From an uncultured Collinsella sp. (GTDB lineage: Bacteria > Actinomycetota > Coriobacteriia > Coriobacteriales > Coriobacteriaceae), in NCBI GenBank assembly GCA_902493515.1, contig CABUPE010000019.1:1-43662 (forward strand): DNA of 43,662 bases, read 5' to 3'. A program made the translations under genes and the position numbers. The notes beneath the pieces were generated by a model. That model saw nothing but the letters and a program-made list of their open reading frames with translations, was not told the DNA's origin and ran no database searches. Each line of letters begins with the position of its first letter. The stretch's first letter is position 1. This document shows, piece by piece, positions 23,925 to 32,542 of this stretch.

Positions 23925-24143
23925 GTGAAGAAGGAAGACGCAATTGAGCTCGAGGGTACGGTAAAAGAGCCGCTGCCCAACGCCATGTTTAAGGTTGAGC
24001 TCGAGAACGGTCATTCGGTTCTGTGCAACATTTCTGGCAAGATCCGAATGAATTACATCCGCATTCTCCCCGGTGACAGGGTTGTCGTGGAGCTTTCCCC
24101 GTACGACCTGACCCGCGGCCGCATCACCTATCGCTATAAATAG
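23925..24143 (+). CDS. infA: Translation initiation factor IF-1
   Basis: A 72-residue S1/OB-fold protein that binds the 30S A site. The ending RMNYIRILPGDRVVVELSPY DLTRGRITYRYK (split here only for display) and KKEDAIELEG are near-universal IF-1 segments. There is no usable ATG. I chose GTG 23925, which gives the family length; TTG at 23919 would give two more residues and stands five bases from AGAAAG, so the exact start is uncertain. The family usually has HISGK; here it is NISGK. Confidence 0.95.
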   Translation: MKKEDAIELEGTVKEPLPNAMFKVELENGHSVLCNISGKIRMNYIRILPGDRVVVELSPYDLTRGRITYRYK

Positions 24144-24293
24144 CGGCACGCATACACGCACTCCATTTCCGGCTGCAGGCTTAGCTCAACCTACGGTCGG
24201 ATTGTGTGTGAAGACCAGCCATAGTTTTAAACGCCTGCGGCTGGGCGAGTAGATAGTAGGGAAGTAGTTTGAGCGCTACCGAAAGGAAGAACG

Positions 24294-24407
24294 ATGAAGG
24301 TACGTCCTTCGGTCAAGAAGATGTGCGATAAGTGCAAAATCATTAGGCGCCATGGCAAGGTCCTCGTCATTTGCGAGAACCCCCGTCATAAGCAGCGTCA
24401 GGGTTAA
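24294..24407 (+). CDS. rpmJ: Ribosomal protein bL36
   Basis: A 37-residue L36, MKVRPSVKKMCDKCK at the start. The zinc ligands C11, C14, C27 and H32 are all present, so this is the zinc-binding form. GAAAGGAAG precedes ATG 24294. The 150-bp gap from infA contains no other clear element. It lies 14 bp before rpsM. Confidence 0.97.
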   Translation: MKVRPSVKKMCDKCKIIRRHGKVLVICENPRHKQRQG

Positions 24408-24421
24408 GAGAGGAGACTACG

Positions 24422-24796
24422 TTGGCCCGTATTAATGGTGTCGACCTCCCGCGTGAGAAGCGCGTTGAGATCGGTCTGACCTACATTTACGGCATCGGCC
24501 GCACCACTGCGACGAAGATCTGCGTCGAGTGCAACGTTAACGTGGATACGCGCGTTAAGGACCTCACCGAGGATGAGGTTAACGCCATCCGCGATTATAT
24601 CGATAAGAACCAGATCATGGTTGAGGGCGACCTCCGCCGTGAGCGCAACCAGAACGTCAAGCGCCTTATGGACATCGGCTGCAACCGCGGCCTTCGTCAC
24701 CGCAAGGGCCTCCCGGTCCGCGGCCAGCGCACCCACACTAACGCTCGTACCCGCAAGGGCCCGAAGCGTCAGATCGGTGCTAAGAAGAAGAAATAA
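24422..24796 (+). CDS. rpsM: Ribosomal protein uS13
   Basis: A 124-residue S13 of the 30S head that contacts tRNA and bridges to the 50S. ARINGVDLPREKRVEIGLTY and the C-terminal GQRTHTNARTRKGPKR are diagnostic. The start is TTG at 24422 behind GAGAGGAG at six bases; no other start fits the family N-terminus. Confidence 0.97.
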   Translation: MARINGVDLPREKRVEIGLTYIYGIGRTTATKICVECNVNVDTRVKDLTEDEVNAIRDYIDKNQIMVEGDLRRERNQNVKRLMDIGCNRGLRHRKGLPVRGQRTHTNARTRKGPKRQIGAKKKK

Positions 24797-24810
24797 GGAG
24801 CGCTAGATAG

Positions 24811-25215
24811 ATGGCTACTGCTAAGAAGAACGTTCGCGCTGCCCGTCTGAAGCGCGCGGACCGTAAGAACATTTCCGTGGGCCAGGCTCACATTCGTTCT
24901 ACGTTCAACAACACGATCGTTTCGATCACCGATCCCCAGGGCAACGTCATTTCCTGGAAGTCGGCTGGCCAGGTGGGCTTCAAGGGCTCCCGTAAGTCCA
25001 CGCCGTTCGCTGCCCAGATGGCTGCCGAGGCTGCTGCCAAGCAGGCCATGGAGCACGGTATGAAGAAGGTTTCCGTCTTCGTCAAGGGCCCCGGCTCCGG
25101 TCGTGAGACCGCCATCCGCTCCCTCCAGGCTGCTGGCCTCGAGGTCTCGAGCATCCAGGACAAGACCCCCATTCCGCACAACGGCTGCCGCCCCAAGAAG
25201 CGTCGCCGCGTGTAA
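24811..25215 (+). CDS. rpsK: Ribosomal protein uS11
   Basis: A 134-residue S11 of the 30S platform. Segments AHIRSTFNNTIVSITDPQGN, SRKSTPFAAQMAAE and the C-terminal IQDKTPIPHNGCRPKKRRRV are typical. TAAGGAG, fused to the rpsM stop, is the ribosome site. Confidence 0.98.
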   Translation: MATAKKNVRAARLKRADRKNISVGQAHIRSTFNNTIVSITDPQGNVISWKSAGQVGFKGSRKSTPFAAQMAAEAAAKQAMEHGMKKVSVFVKGPGSGRETAIRSLQAAGLEVSSIQDKTPIPHNGCRPKKRRRV

Positions 25216-25234
25216 CTGAAAGGATCGTATCAAT

Positions 25235-25831
25235 ATGGCAATCGACAGGACTCCTGTTCTTAAGCGCTGCCGTCAGCTCGGGATCGATCCCGCTGAGCTC
25301 GGTTACAGCAGCAAGAAGGAATCTATCCGTCAGCCCAAGCGCCGTCGCAAGGAATCTGAGTACGGCATGCAGCTGCGCGAGAAGCAGAAGGTCAAGTTCA
25401 TCTATGGCGTTCTGGAGAAGCAGTTCCACGGCTACTTCAACAAGGCCCGCAAGATGAACGGCGTCACCGGTGAGAACCTCATGATCATCCTTGAGTCTCG
25501 CCTCGACAACGTTGTCTTCCGTCTTGGCTTCGCCCGCACCCGCAAAGAGGCTCGTCAGTCCGTCCGTCATGGTCACTTCACCGTGAACGGCAAGCGCGTG
25601 GACATCCCGTCCTACCGCGTCAAGGCCGGCGACGTCGTCGCTGTCGGCGAGAAGTTCCGTGACCTCCTCCCCATCAAGGAGGCCCTGATTTCCTCCGAGC
25701 GCTTTGAGGTCCCTGGCTGGCTCGAGGTCGATATCGAGAAGCTGTCTGGTAACGTGCTCGCTCTGCCGACGCGTGAGCAGATCAGCGGTGATATCAACGA
25801 GCAGCTCATCGTCGAGCTCTACTCTAAGTAG
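25235..25831 (+). CDS. rpsD: Ribosomal protein uS4
   Basis: A 198-residue S4, a primary 16S rRNA binder and assembly initiator. It has the N-terminal S4 domain and the S4 RNA-binding motif (residues ~90-150, RLDNVVFRLGFARTRKEARQ and VRHGHFTVNGKRVDIPSY). It lacks the N-terminal zinc cysteines of some S4 paralogues, having only one Cys near residue 9. Its AAAGGA ribosome site lies 14-19 bp upstream of the ATG, rather distant. Confidence 0.98.
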   Translation: MAIDRTPVLKRCRQLGIDPAELGYSSKKESIRQPKRRRKESEYGMQLREKQKVKFIYGVLEKQFHGYFNKARKMNGVTGENLMIILESRLDNVVFRLGFARTRKEARQSVRHGHFTVNGKRVDIPSYRVKAGDVVAVGEKFRDLLPIKEALISSERFEVPGWLEVDIEKLSGNVLALPTREQISGDINEQLIVELYSK

Positions 25832-25863
25832 TCCATCCGGGCTGCTGAGGCTGGAGGTAATAC

Positions 25864-26805
25864 ATGTCAGAATTCATTAGGCCTCAGGTTCAGGTCGAAG
25901 AGATCAACGAGACGTCTGCTCGTGTCTCCGTCGAGCCGCTCGAGCGTGGTTACGGCGATACGCTGGGTAACTCCCTTCGTCGCGTTCTTCTGTCCTCGCT
26001 CGAGGGTGCCGCCGTCGAGGCTATTCAGATCGATGGTGCGCAGCACGAGTTCATGACCATCCCTAACATGGTCGAGGATGTCACCGACATCGTCCTGAAT
26101 GTCAAGGGTCTTGTCTTCAGGGCTCTCGGCACGACCGACGAGGCGACCGCCACCATCTCGGTTGACGGCCCCTGCGAGGTCACCGGTGCGGACTTCTTTA
26201 TTCCGTCCGAGTTTGAGCTGGTCAACCCCGAGCAGCACATCGCTACGCTCACCGAGGGTGGCCATCTCACCATGAGCATGCGCATCGGCTATGGCCGCGG
26301 CTATGTTTCTGGCGAGGCCAACAAGCGCGACAACGATCCCATCGGTGTGATCCACGTCGACTCGCTGTACTCGCCGGTTTCCCGTTGCGCCAAGCTCGTT
26401 GAGGCTTGCCGTGTCGGTCAGCACACCGACTACGACCGCCTTGTCCTCGAGATCGAGACCAACGGCTCCATCGCCCCGCGCGACGCCGTGGTCCAGGCTG
26501 CCAATATCATCAACCAGCATATGGCCGCCTTTATGAACCTTGCCGAGACCCCCGAGGTCGAGGAGGAGGCTTCGATCTTCGCTCCCGAGGTCACCAACGA
26601 CAACGCCGAGCTGGACAAGCAGATCGAGGATCTGGACCTTTCCGTCCGTTCCTACAACTGCCTTAAGCGCGCCAGCATTCACTCGGTCCGTCAGCTCGTT
26701 GAGTTCTCGGAGAACGATCTGCTCAACATCCGTAACTTCGGTGTTAAGTCGATCGAGGAAGTGAAGGACAAGCTTGAGTCCATGGGCCTGAGCCTGAAGG
26801 CTTAA
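25864..26805 (+). CDS. rpoA: RNA polymerase alpha subunit
   Basis: A 313-residue alpha subunit. The N-terminal dimerisation domain (ERGYGDTLGNSLRRVLLSS) is followed by an acidic linker and the C-terminal domain from about residue 245 (LDLSVRSYNCLKRASIHSV, then NFGVKSIEEVKDKLESMGL), which binds UP elements and activators. GGAGGT precedes ATG 25864. It follows rpsD as in most Gram-positive alpha operons. Confidence 0.98.
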   Translation: MSEFIRPQVQVEEINETSARVSVEPLERGYGDTLGNSLRRVLLSSLEGAAVEAIQIDGAQHEFMTIPNMVEDVTDIVLNVKGLVFRALGTTDEATATISVDGPCEVTGADFFIPSEFELVNPEQHIATLTEGGHLTMSMRIGYGRGYVSGEANKRDNDPIGVIHVDSLYSPVSRCAKLVEACRVGQHTDYDRLVLEIETNGSIAPRDAVVQAANIINQHMAAFMNLAETPEVEEEASIFAPEVTNDNAELDKQIEDLDLSVRSYNCLKRASIHSVRQLVEFSENDLLNIRNFGVKSIEEVKDKLESMGLSLKA

Positions 26806-26835
26806 TGCTTCGCATATTTGAGGAGAAACTAGACC

Positions 26836-27303
26836 ATGCGTCACAACGTTAAGAAGGGCCTGAAGCTCGGCACCGATGCGAGCCACACCAAGGCCATGAA
26901 GAAGAGCCTTGCTAAGGCCCTCTTCGAGAACGACCGCATCAAGACCACCGAGACCCGCGCTAAGGCGCTGCGTTCGGTCGTCGACCCGATCATCACTTGG
27001 GCCAAGAAGGGCGACCTGCACTCTCGTCGTCTGGCTATCGCCAAGCTCGGCGATAAGCAGCTCGTTGCCGAGATCTTCGACAAGGCTGCCCAGGGCATGT
27101 GGCAGGACCGCAACGGCGGTTACACCCGCATCATGAAGCTCGGTAACCGTAAGGGCGACAACGCTCCCATCGTTATCATGGAGCTCGTCACCGAGCCTTG
27201 TACGCCTAAGGCCAAGAAGGCTGCTCCGGCCCCCAAGAAGGCCGCTGCTCCCAAGAAGGTCGAGGCTGTCGAGGAGGCTCCTGCTGAGGAGACCGCTGAG
27301 TAG
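26836..27303 (+). CDS. rplQ: Ribosomal protein bL17 with Ala/Lys-rich tail
   Basis: A 155-residue L17 at the 50S exit-tunnel rim. The core (MRHNVKKGLKLGTDASHTKA to IVIMELV) is about 120 residues, the usual size. The remaining ~35 residues form a low-complexity Lys/Ala/Pro tail that turns acidic at the end (EEAPAEETAE). Such tails are common in actinobacterial ribosomal proteins. A strong terminator follows, closing the operon. Confidence 0.97.
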   Translation: MRHNVKKGLKLGTDASHTKAMKKSLAKALFENDRIKTTETRAKALRSVVDPIITWAKKGDLHSRRLAIAKLGDKQLVAEIFDKAAQGMWQDRNGGYTRIMKLGNRKGDNAPIVIMELVTEPCTPKAKKAAPAPKKAAAPKKVEAVEEAPAEETAE

Positions 27304-27329
27304 ACATTCCGTCTGCATAGGCTATATTC

Positions 27330-27360
27330 GAGGGGTACGTTCGCGTACCCCTCTTTTTTT
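27330..27360 (+). terminator. Terminator of the ribosomal operon
   Basis: GAGGGGTACG (27330-27339), TTCG tetraloop and CGTACCCCTC (27344-27353), then seven T. A textbook intrinsic terminator. Confidence 0.96.
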
Positions 27361-27395
27361 GCCGCGATACCGTTACTTGTTTGTTGGGAGCGCCC

Positions 27396-28220
27396 ATGAC
27401 TGCGCCGTCTGATTTCAATTCGATTTCCGAGCTTGACGCCACGCTCGTATTTCGCGTGGCCTATGATGGCTCGTCGTATAGCGGATTTGCCGAGCAGCCG
27501 GGACAGACGACGGTTGCGGGTGAGCTGCGTCGAGCCATCGAGACGCTGCTTCGCCGTCCGATCGATCTGACGTGCGCAGGTCGTACCGATGCCGGCGTGC
27601 ATGCCGTGGCTCAGTACATCAGCGTGCCCGTAACGGACGCTGAGCTCGCCCTTACGCGCCGTAGGTGGCTGCGGGCTATGGATGCCCTGCTGCCTAAAGA
27701 TATCGCCATAAACGAGGTCTACAGGGCCCGTAAGGGCTTTTCTGCACGCTTTGACGCGCGTTCCCGTACGTATACGTACCGTATTGCCGATCGCGATGCG
27801 CGCCCCGTGCTGTCCCGTGGTGCCGTGTGGTGGCATCGCTATCCCTTGGACGTCGAGGCCATGTCTGCGGCCTGTCCCGCGCTTTTGGGTGAGCAGGACT
27901 TTAAGAGCTTTTGCAAGGTCGCCTCTGCCGTGGGCAAGCCTACGCACCGCTGCGTGATGCGGGCCGAGTTTGGCCATGAGGTGGCCTTTGGCGAGGATAT
28001 CCTGACGTTTACCATTGAGGGCAACGCATTTTTGCATTCGATGGTCCGCACGATCGTGGGCACGCTTGTCGAGATTGGCATGCATCGCCGCGAACCCGAG
28101 TGGATGCGCGAGGTCATCGACGCTTGCGACCGTACCGCTGCGGGCCCCACGGCTCCTGCCTGCGGCCTTACGTTTATGGGCGTGGATTACGATCCCGCCG
28201 AGCTTGTCGTGCTCGACTAG
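27396..28220 (+). CDS. truA: tRNA pseudouridine(38-40) synthase
   Basis: A 274-residue TruA (EC 5.4.99.12) that isomerises uridines in the tRNA anticodon stem-loop. The catalytic Asp is in CAGRTDAGVHA near residue 61-71; SRTYTYRI and the HSMVRTIVG motif follow. I chose ATG 27396, with GGGAG five bases upstream, over an in-frame TTG at 27381. It lies just past the ribosomal terminator, a common position for truA, and probably has a promoter within the 27361-27395 gap or depends on readthrough. Confidence 0.95.
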   Translation: MTAPSDFNSISELDATLVFRVAYDGSSYSGFAEQPGQTTVAGELRRAIETLLRRPIDLTCAGRTDAGVHAVAQYISVPVTDAELALTRRRWLRAMDALLPKDIAINEVYRARKGFSARFDARSRTYTYRIADRDARPVLSRGAVWWHRYPLDVEAMSAACPALLGEQDFKSFCKVASAVGKPTHRCVMRAEFGHEVAFGEDILTFTIEGNAFLHSMVRTIVGTLVEIGMHRREPEWMREVIDACDRTAAGPTAPACGLTFMGVDYDPAELVVLD

Positions 28221-28381
28221 GGGAGGGCTCGACGCGCCGTGCGTCGACACCTGTCATCTGTGGGCTGCACGTGTGCAACATCTGTTCTTGGCGTGCAATA
28301 CAACCGGTGTCTCATTGCTTTTATTTATGGGGTGTACCATGAACCACGATTTGATTCATTGCTGTCGAGAGGACGGATAAC

Positions 28382-29422
28382 TTGGTTCGACGTGGCTCGC
28401 ATCCGCGACTTTCGGTGATCCTTGTGGTAGAAGGTTCGCCCAGCTATGCGATGCGTGCGCTCGAGAGTATCCAGAACCAAGACCTCTACGATTTGCAGAT
28501 TGTCGTTGTCTGCCGCGATGCTGCGCCCGGTGTGCGCCATTCGCTTCAAGTTGCTGCCGACAGGGACATCCATATTGATTTGATTGACGTCGAGGACGCG
28601 AAGCGCGGCGCTTGTCTTCGTGCCGGTTTTGATGCCTCGCGCGGCTCTCGAATCATCGCCATGAACGCCGATGAGTGGTTTGCTCCGCAGGCCCTTTCCA
28701 AGATGCTCGATATCGCGTGCGATACTGCGGCAGACATGGTGTTCCCCACGGTGTCGCTCGACCGCTATGATGCACATCGAGAGCGCCATTCGCGCGTCTT
28801 GGATGCTACTCATATTTCCATTGATAGCAAATCTTCGATGGTGACCGGGCTGTCCCAGTTGATTTTAGGCGGCCTAGTCGTTCAGACCTCTGGCGTGATG
28901 TATAGCCGTCCGCTGTTTGAGGCATGCCTTTTGTACGACAAGGCGTTTCGCACAGTTGGGTTTATGGCGTGCTCGCTCTCGCGGGCGCAGCGCGTCTCCG
29001 GATGCGGCGACGCTTGTTTCCACGCGGCGGCACCTAAGCTTACAGATGCCTTTGATCCCACCATGTATGCCAAGGTATCCGATGACACCCGGGCGCTCGA
29101 CGAGCTTACGGACTCACTCTCGGAAGCAGATAGCGGTGGTCGGCTCAAGCTGGCAACCCAAAAGTTCTACTTTGCCGGACTGGTCGCCTGCATCGAGAAT
29201 TTGTGTCTGAGCCCGCATGGGGTGTCGTCAATCGAGCGTTCCGCCCGTATGCGTGATATGCTCGAGGCGCCTCGAACCCGTCAGATGGTCGCCGCGCTCA
29301 AGGATAACCATCGGGGGCTCGGTCTGTTGTTTGGGCCGATCGCCAGCGCCAAGCCCGCGCGCTGCGTGATGTGTACGCATCTGGCAGCTTTTCTTAACCG
29401 GACGGGCGCAAAAACCGCCTAA
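28382..29422 (+). CDS. Glycosyltransferase family 2-like protein
   Basis: A 346-residue protein whose first ~220 residues resemble GT-A fold family 2 glycosyltransferases: PRLSVILVVEGSPSYAMRAL at the start, QDLYDLQIVVVC, GACLRAGFDASRGSRIIAMN and an NADEW segment where a DXD motif would stand. The canonical DXD is not clear, so activity is uncertain, and the C-terminal 120 residues are unassigned. No signal peptide or membrane helix is seen. The start is TTG at 28382 behind GAGAGGA. One base upstream ends a 13-codon frame (28339-28380) that might be a leader. There are no sugar-nucleotide genes nearby, so its pathway is unknown. Confidence 0.7.
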   Translation: MVRRGSHPRLSVILVVEGSPSYAMRALESIQNQDLYDLQIVVVCRDAAPGVRHSLQVAADRDIHIDLIDVEDAKRGACLRAGFDASRGSRIIAMNADEWFAPQALSKMLDIACDTAADMVFPTVSLDRYDAHRERHSRVLDATHISIDSKSSMVTGLSQLILGGLVVQTSGVMYSRPLFEACLLYDKAFRTVGFMACSLSRAQRVSGCGDACFHAAAPKLTDAFDPTMYAKVSDDTRALDELTDSLSEADSGGRLKLATQKFYFAGLVACIENLCLSPHGVSSIERSARMRDMLEAPRTRQMVAALKDNHRGLGLLFGPIASAKPARCVMCTHLAAFLNRTGAKTA

Positions 29423-29432
29423 ACGGCTCATC

Positions 29433-29462
29433 TCGAAACAAATTTGCATAGAATTGTTTCGA
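29433..29462. promoter_or_regulatory. Inverted repeat upstream of argR
   Basis: TCGAAACAA (29433-29441) and TTGTTTCGA (29454-29462) form a perfect 9-bp dyad with a 12-bp AT-rich spacer, starting 10 bp after the glycosyltransferase stop and about 93 bp before argR. It could be an operator or a weak terminator. It is not a clear ARG box. Confidence 0.45.
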
Positions 29463-29554
29463 AATGCGTTCTTATACACAAAAGCCTTCAAATAGCGTTA
29501 AACTATTCAATCACTGATTGATTGTCTCCGCCATCTTTTGGAGAGAGGGTTTGT

Positions 29555-29992
29555 ATGGCTAAAAAACGCAATGGGCGCCAGGATGCCATTAGAGATATTG
29601 TGCGCAATAAGGACGTCCGCACGCAGCGCGTGCTGGTCGATGAGCTCCGCGCTATGGGCTTTGATTGCACGCAGGCGACTGTCTCTCGCGATATTGCCGA
29701 TATGGGGCTGCGTAAGCTCCCTGAGGGCATCTATGTTCTGGCAGAGGACCTGCACCTGCAGCGTATGGTTTCCGAGCTCGTAACGGGCGTTCTGCGCACC
29801 GATAATCTGGTTATGATCAAGGCTCAGCCTGGCACGGCTTCCGGCATCGCCGCCGCCGTTGATGCGGCAGAGCTGCCCGATGTGCTTGGCTCGCTTGCCG
29901 GCAACGATACGATTTTGGTTATTGCCCAGACGGCCGAGGACGGCGAGCGTCTCGAGGCGCTGATCAATAAGCTGAGCAATTCTCGCAAGTAG
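29555..29992 (+). CDS. argR: Arginine repressor ArgR
   Basis: A 145-residue ArgR/AhrC-type regulator. The winged-helix N-terminus has TQATVSRDIADMGLRK near residues 39-54, and the C-terminal oligomerisation and arginine-binding domain has GTASGIAAAVDAAE and LAGNDTILVIAQ. As a hexamer with arginine it represses arginine biosynthesis and can activate catabolism. ATG 29555 follows GGAGAGAGGG; the frame runs back to 29522 without a ribosome site. No arg gene is adjacent, so it acts in trans, possibly also on the carbamoyl genes upstream in the window (inference). Confidence 0.95.
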   Translation: MAKKRNGRQDAIRDIVRNKDVRTQRVLVDELRAMGFDCTQATVSRDIADMGLRKLPEGIYVLAEDLHLQRMVSELVTGVLRTDNLVMIKAQPGTASGIAAAVDAAELPDVLGSLAGNDTILVIAQTAEDGERLEALINKLSNSRK

Positions 29993-30041
29993 GCGTGCGG
30001 GTCGTGCGCTCGGCACTGTGTGCGTGACATGGTGGCTTGTA

Positions 30042-30071
30042 AGGGGGTATCGACGTTGGTCGGTACCCCCT
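30042..30071 (+). terminator. Terminator after argR
   Basis: AGGGGGTA (30042-30049) pairs with TACCCCCT (30064-30071), 14-base loop with further TCG/CGG pairing, followed by ATATTGTTT. Weak U-tract but right position, 50 bases after the argR stop. Confidence 0.55.
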
Positions 30072-30119
30072 ATATTGTTTGCCGGTATAAAGACCGTTCA
30101 CCAGGTCGCTTTAAACTAA

Positions 30120-30158
30120 AAGGCCCCCGAGCAGTTTAATAAGCTGCTCGGGGGCCTT
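30120..30158. terminator. Bidirectional terminator between argR and the penicillin-binding protein gene
   Basis: A perfect 15-bp stem: AAGGCCCCCGAGCAG (30120-30134) with CTGCTCGGGGGCCTT (30144-30158), nine-base loop. On the minus strand it ends TTTTAGTTT, fitting the convergent penicillin-binding protein gene that stops at 30182. Confidence 0.9.
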
Positions 30159-30181
30159 GTTGCTAATGGCCGGATGAATTT

Positions 30182-32380
30182 CTAGCCAACAGTATCGTCA
30201 GGCGTGAGCGAGGGGTCGGGAGTGGGCGTAGGCGTGGGCGTAGGCGTGCCGCCATCGCCGCCGGTCGAACCACCAGTGGAGCCGCCCGTCGAGCCACCGG
30301 TCGTTCCGGTGCCGCCGGTGGTGTCGCCGCCCGTGGTCTCGGTGGTCGTGGTCGTCGTGGTGGTCGTTGTGGTGGTTTCCTCTTCGTCCTCGTTCTCGTC
30401 CTTGTCGTCGTTCTCCGTCTTCTTGGTGTTGTTGGTGCCGTAGAACTTCCAGACGCTGTTGTTCTTGTAGGTGGGCGCCGTTCCGGTCGCAAACTCCTCG
30501 CGTTCGGTACCGGTCAGAACGGTGTTCATAAACCGCTTAAAGACAGGCAGGTTGGTGCTGTCGCCCAGCAGGTCCGTGCCGTATTTTTGGATGGGGATCT
30601 CGCCCGCGGAATAGCCGGTCCACAGGGCGCACGCCAGCTGCGGGGTATAGCCGCAGAACCACAGGTTGGTGGTGTTGTCGGTGGTGCCCGTTTTGCCGGC
30701 ATAGGGCTGGTTGACGCTCAGGGCGCCAGCAGCACCCGTACCGCCGCCCTGCATGACGCCGGACAGAACATCGGTGACCGCGGCGGCCTCGCCCTCGGTA
30801 AGCACCTGTGAGGGATTGTCCGTGTGCTGGTACAGCACCGAACCGGTACGAGAGTCAATCTCGGTGATGGCGATCGGCTGGCGATAGTAGCCGCCGTTGG
30901 CAAACGTCGCGTAGGCGGCGGCCATCTCGAGCGGCGAGATCGAGCCGGTGCCGAGCGTCATGACGGGAACGTCCTCGATGTTGTCCTTGGCGGGATCGAT
31001 GCCGAGCTTTTTGACGAGTGAGATGATCTTGCTGTTGCCGACGGCTTCCGCCACCTGGATGTAGCCGGTGTTGGAGGAGTATGCCGTTGCCTGCTTAAGC
31101 GTTATGTTGCCATAGCTATGGTTGGCGTAGTTTTGGACCTCGGTCGTGGTGCCCTTAGCCTTGAGCGGCGAATTGCAGTTGAGGGTGACGTTGGGGTTCA
31201 TGCCGTTTTGGATGGCAGTTGCCAGCGTAAAGGCCTTAAAGGTGGAGCCGACGGGACGCTTGGCCGTGGCATGGTTTACGTGGTTCTCGTCGGCGTTGTA
31301 GTCGTAGCCGCCCACCATGCACTTGATGTAGCCGGTCTTAGGGTCGACGACGACCATGCCCATGTCCAGGCCGTCGAGCGAGAGCGTGTCGAGCTGCTCT
31401 CGGACGGCATTCTCTGCCACCTGCTGCATCGTGGGGTCGATGGTGGTCTTGACGGTCAGGCCGCCCTTAAAGAGCACGTCGGTCGAGAACTCCTGCTCCA
31501 GCAGCTGCTTAACATAGGCGACAAAGTAGGGCTGCGAGTATACGTCGACGCCGCTGCCCGAAATCTCGGTCACGTTGAGGGTGATGGGCTCGGCCTGTGC
31601 GGCATCGTGCTCCTCCTGCGTGATGTGGCCCAGGCGCAACATGTTGTCAAGGACCTTGTTGCGACGGGACAGCGCCAGGTCGGGGTTGACCGTGGGGTCG
31701 TACTGCGAGGGCGAGTTGGGAAGGCCGATGAGCAGTGCGGCCTCGCTCAGGGTGAGGTCGGCGGCGCTCTTGGACAGATAGGTTTCGGCTGCGGCCTCGA
31801 TGCCGTAGGCGCCGTGACCGTAGTAGATGGTGTTGAGGTACATCATGAGGATCTCGTCTTTGGAGTACATGTCCTCCATCTTGACGGCGATGTAGGCCTC
31901 GCGCACCTTACGCTCGATGGTCGAGTCGAACTGCTCCTCCTGCAGGATGGTGTTGCGCACCAGCTGCTGGGTGATAGTCGAGGCACCTTCGTGCCCGCCG
32001 CCGAGGGTTGCCACCGCAGCACGCGCGATACCCCACAGGTCGATACCGCCGTGCTCGTAGAAGCGCTCGTCCTCGACGTCAACGGTGCCCTGCAGCACGT
32101 AGGGGGAGACCTCGTCCTTGGTGATGGACTTGCGGTTTTGCGTGTAGAAGCTCGCAATCTTGTTGCCGTTGCAGTCGACGATCTCGGTGGGCTCGCTCAC
32201 CAGATACGCGTTGGCGTCGGTGTAGTCGGGCAGATCGGACAGCCAGCGGTTGACGTTGCCGACCATGCCGATGCCAAACGCCACGCCCGCGATAAGCAAA
32301 AAGCCCAAAAACGAGAGCAGGATTATGGGCAGAGCATGCGTCTTTGAACGGCTGCGTCCCTGTCGTTGGCGAGGACCCAT
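30182..32380 (-). CDS. Class A penicillin-binding protein (bifunctional transglycosylase/transpeptidase)
   Basis: A 732-residue bitopic membrane protein that polymerises and crosslinks peptidoglycan. Membrane anchor ~16-40. The GT51 transglycosylase has EDERFYEHGG at 103-112 (catalytic Glu 103) and GASTITQQLVRN. The transpeptidase has S379-T-F-K382, S435-S-N437 and K563-T-G565, so the penicillin-binding triad is complete. ATG 32380 has GGAGGT seven bases upstream; the frame extends to 32503 without a start signal. The last ~90 residues are low complexity: an acidic Lys/Glu stretch, a run of about twelve Thr, then Gly/Thr/Ser and Thr-Pro repeats, probably a flexible extracellular tail. It is divergent from the U32 gene. 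Confidence 0.95.
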   Translation of the reverse strand: MGPRQRQGRSRSKTHALPIILLSFLGFLLIAGVAFGIGMVGNVNRWLSDLPDYTDANAYLVSEPTEIVDCNGNKIASFYTQNRKSITKDEVSPYVLQGTVDVEDERFYEHGGIDLWGIARAAVATLGGGHEGASTITQQLVRNTILQEEQFDSTIERKVREAYIAVKMEDMYSKDEILMMYLNTIYYGHGAYGIEAAAETYLSKSAADLTLSEAALLIGLPNSPSQYDPTVNPDLALSRRNKVLDNMLRLGHITQEEHDAAQAEPITLNVTEISGSGVDVYSQPYFVAYVKQLLEQEFSTDVLFKGGLTVKTTIDPTMQQVAENAVREQLDTLSLDGLDMGMVVVDPKTGYIKCMVGGYDYNADENHVNHATAKRPVGSTFKAFTLATAIQNGMNPNVTLNCNSPLKAKGTTTEVQNYANHSYGNITLKQATAYSSNTGYIQVAEAVGNSKIISLVKKLGIDPAKDNIEDVPVMTLGTGSISPLEMAAAYATFANGGYYRQPIAITEIDSRTGSVLYQHTDNPSQVLTEGEAAAVTDVLSGVMQGGGTGAAGALSVNQPYAGKTGTTDNTTNLWFCGYTPQLACALWTGYSAGEIPIQKYGTDLLGDSTNLPVFKRFMNTVLTGTEREEFATGTAPTYKNNSVWKFYGTNNTKKTENDDKDENEDEEETTTTTTTTTTTTETTGGDTTGGTGTTGGSTGGSTGGSTGGDGGTPTPTPTPTPDPSLTPDDTVG

Positions 32381-32542
32381 ATATTGACCTCCAGGTATGT
32401 CGTGCCGGACGGTGGATGTGCCGTCGGGGCAGGATGGACATAAGTTATTACACGATAAACCAAACGGGGCGCGCGAGGCCTCGTGTATGCTGGAAGACGG
32501 CATTTTTCAGAGTGAATGCATACCTTGGTAAGGAGTTTGTCG

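Noticed and set aside
28339..28380. 13-codon open frame just before the glycosyltransferase-like gene
   Set aside because: It could be a leader peptide, but it has no run of a regulatory amino acid, no attenuator pair and only a marginal ribosome site.
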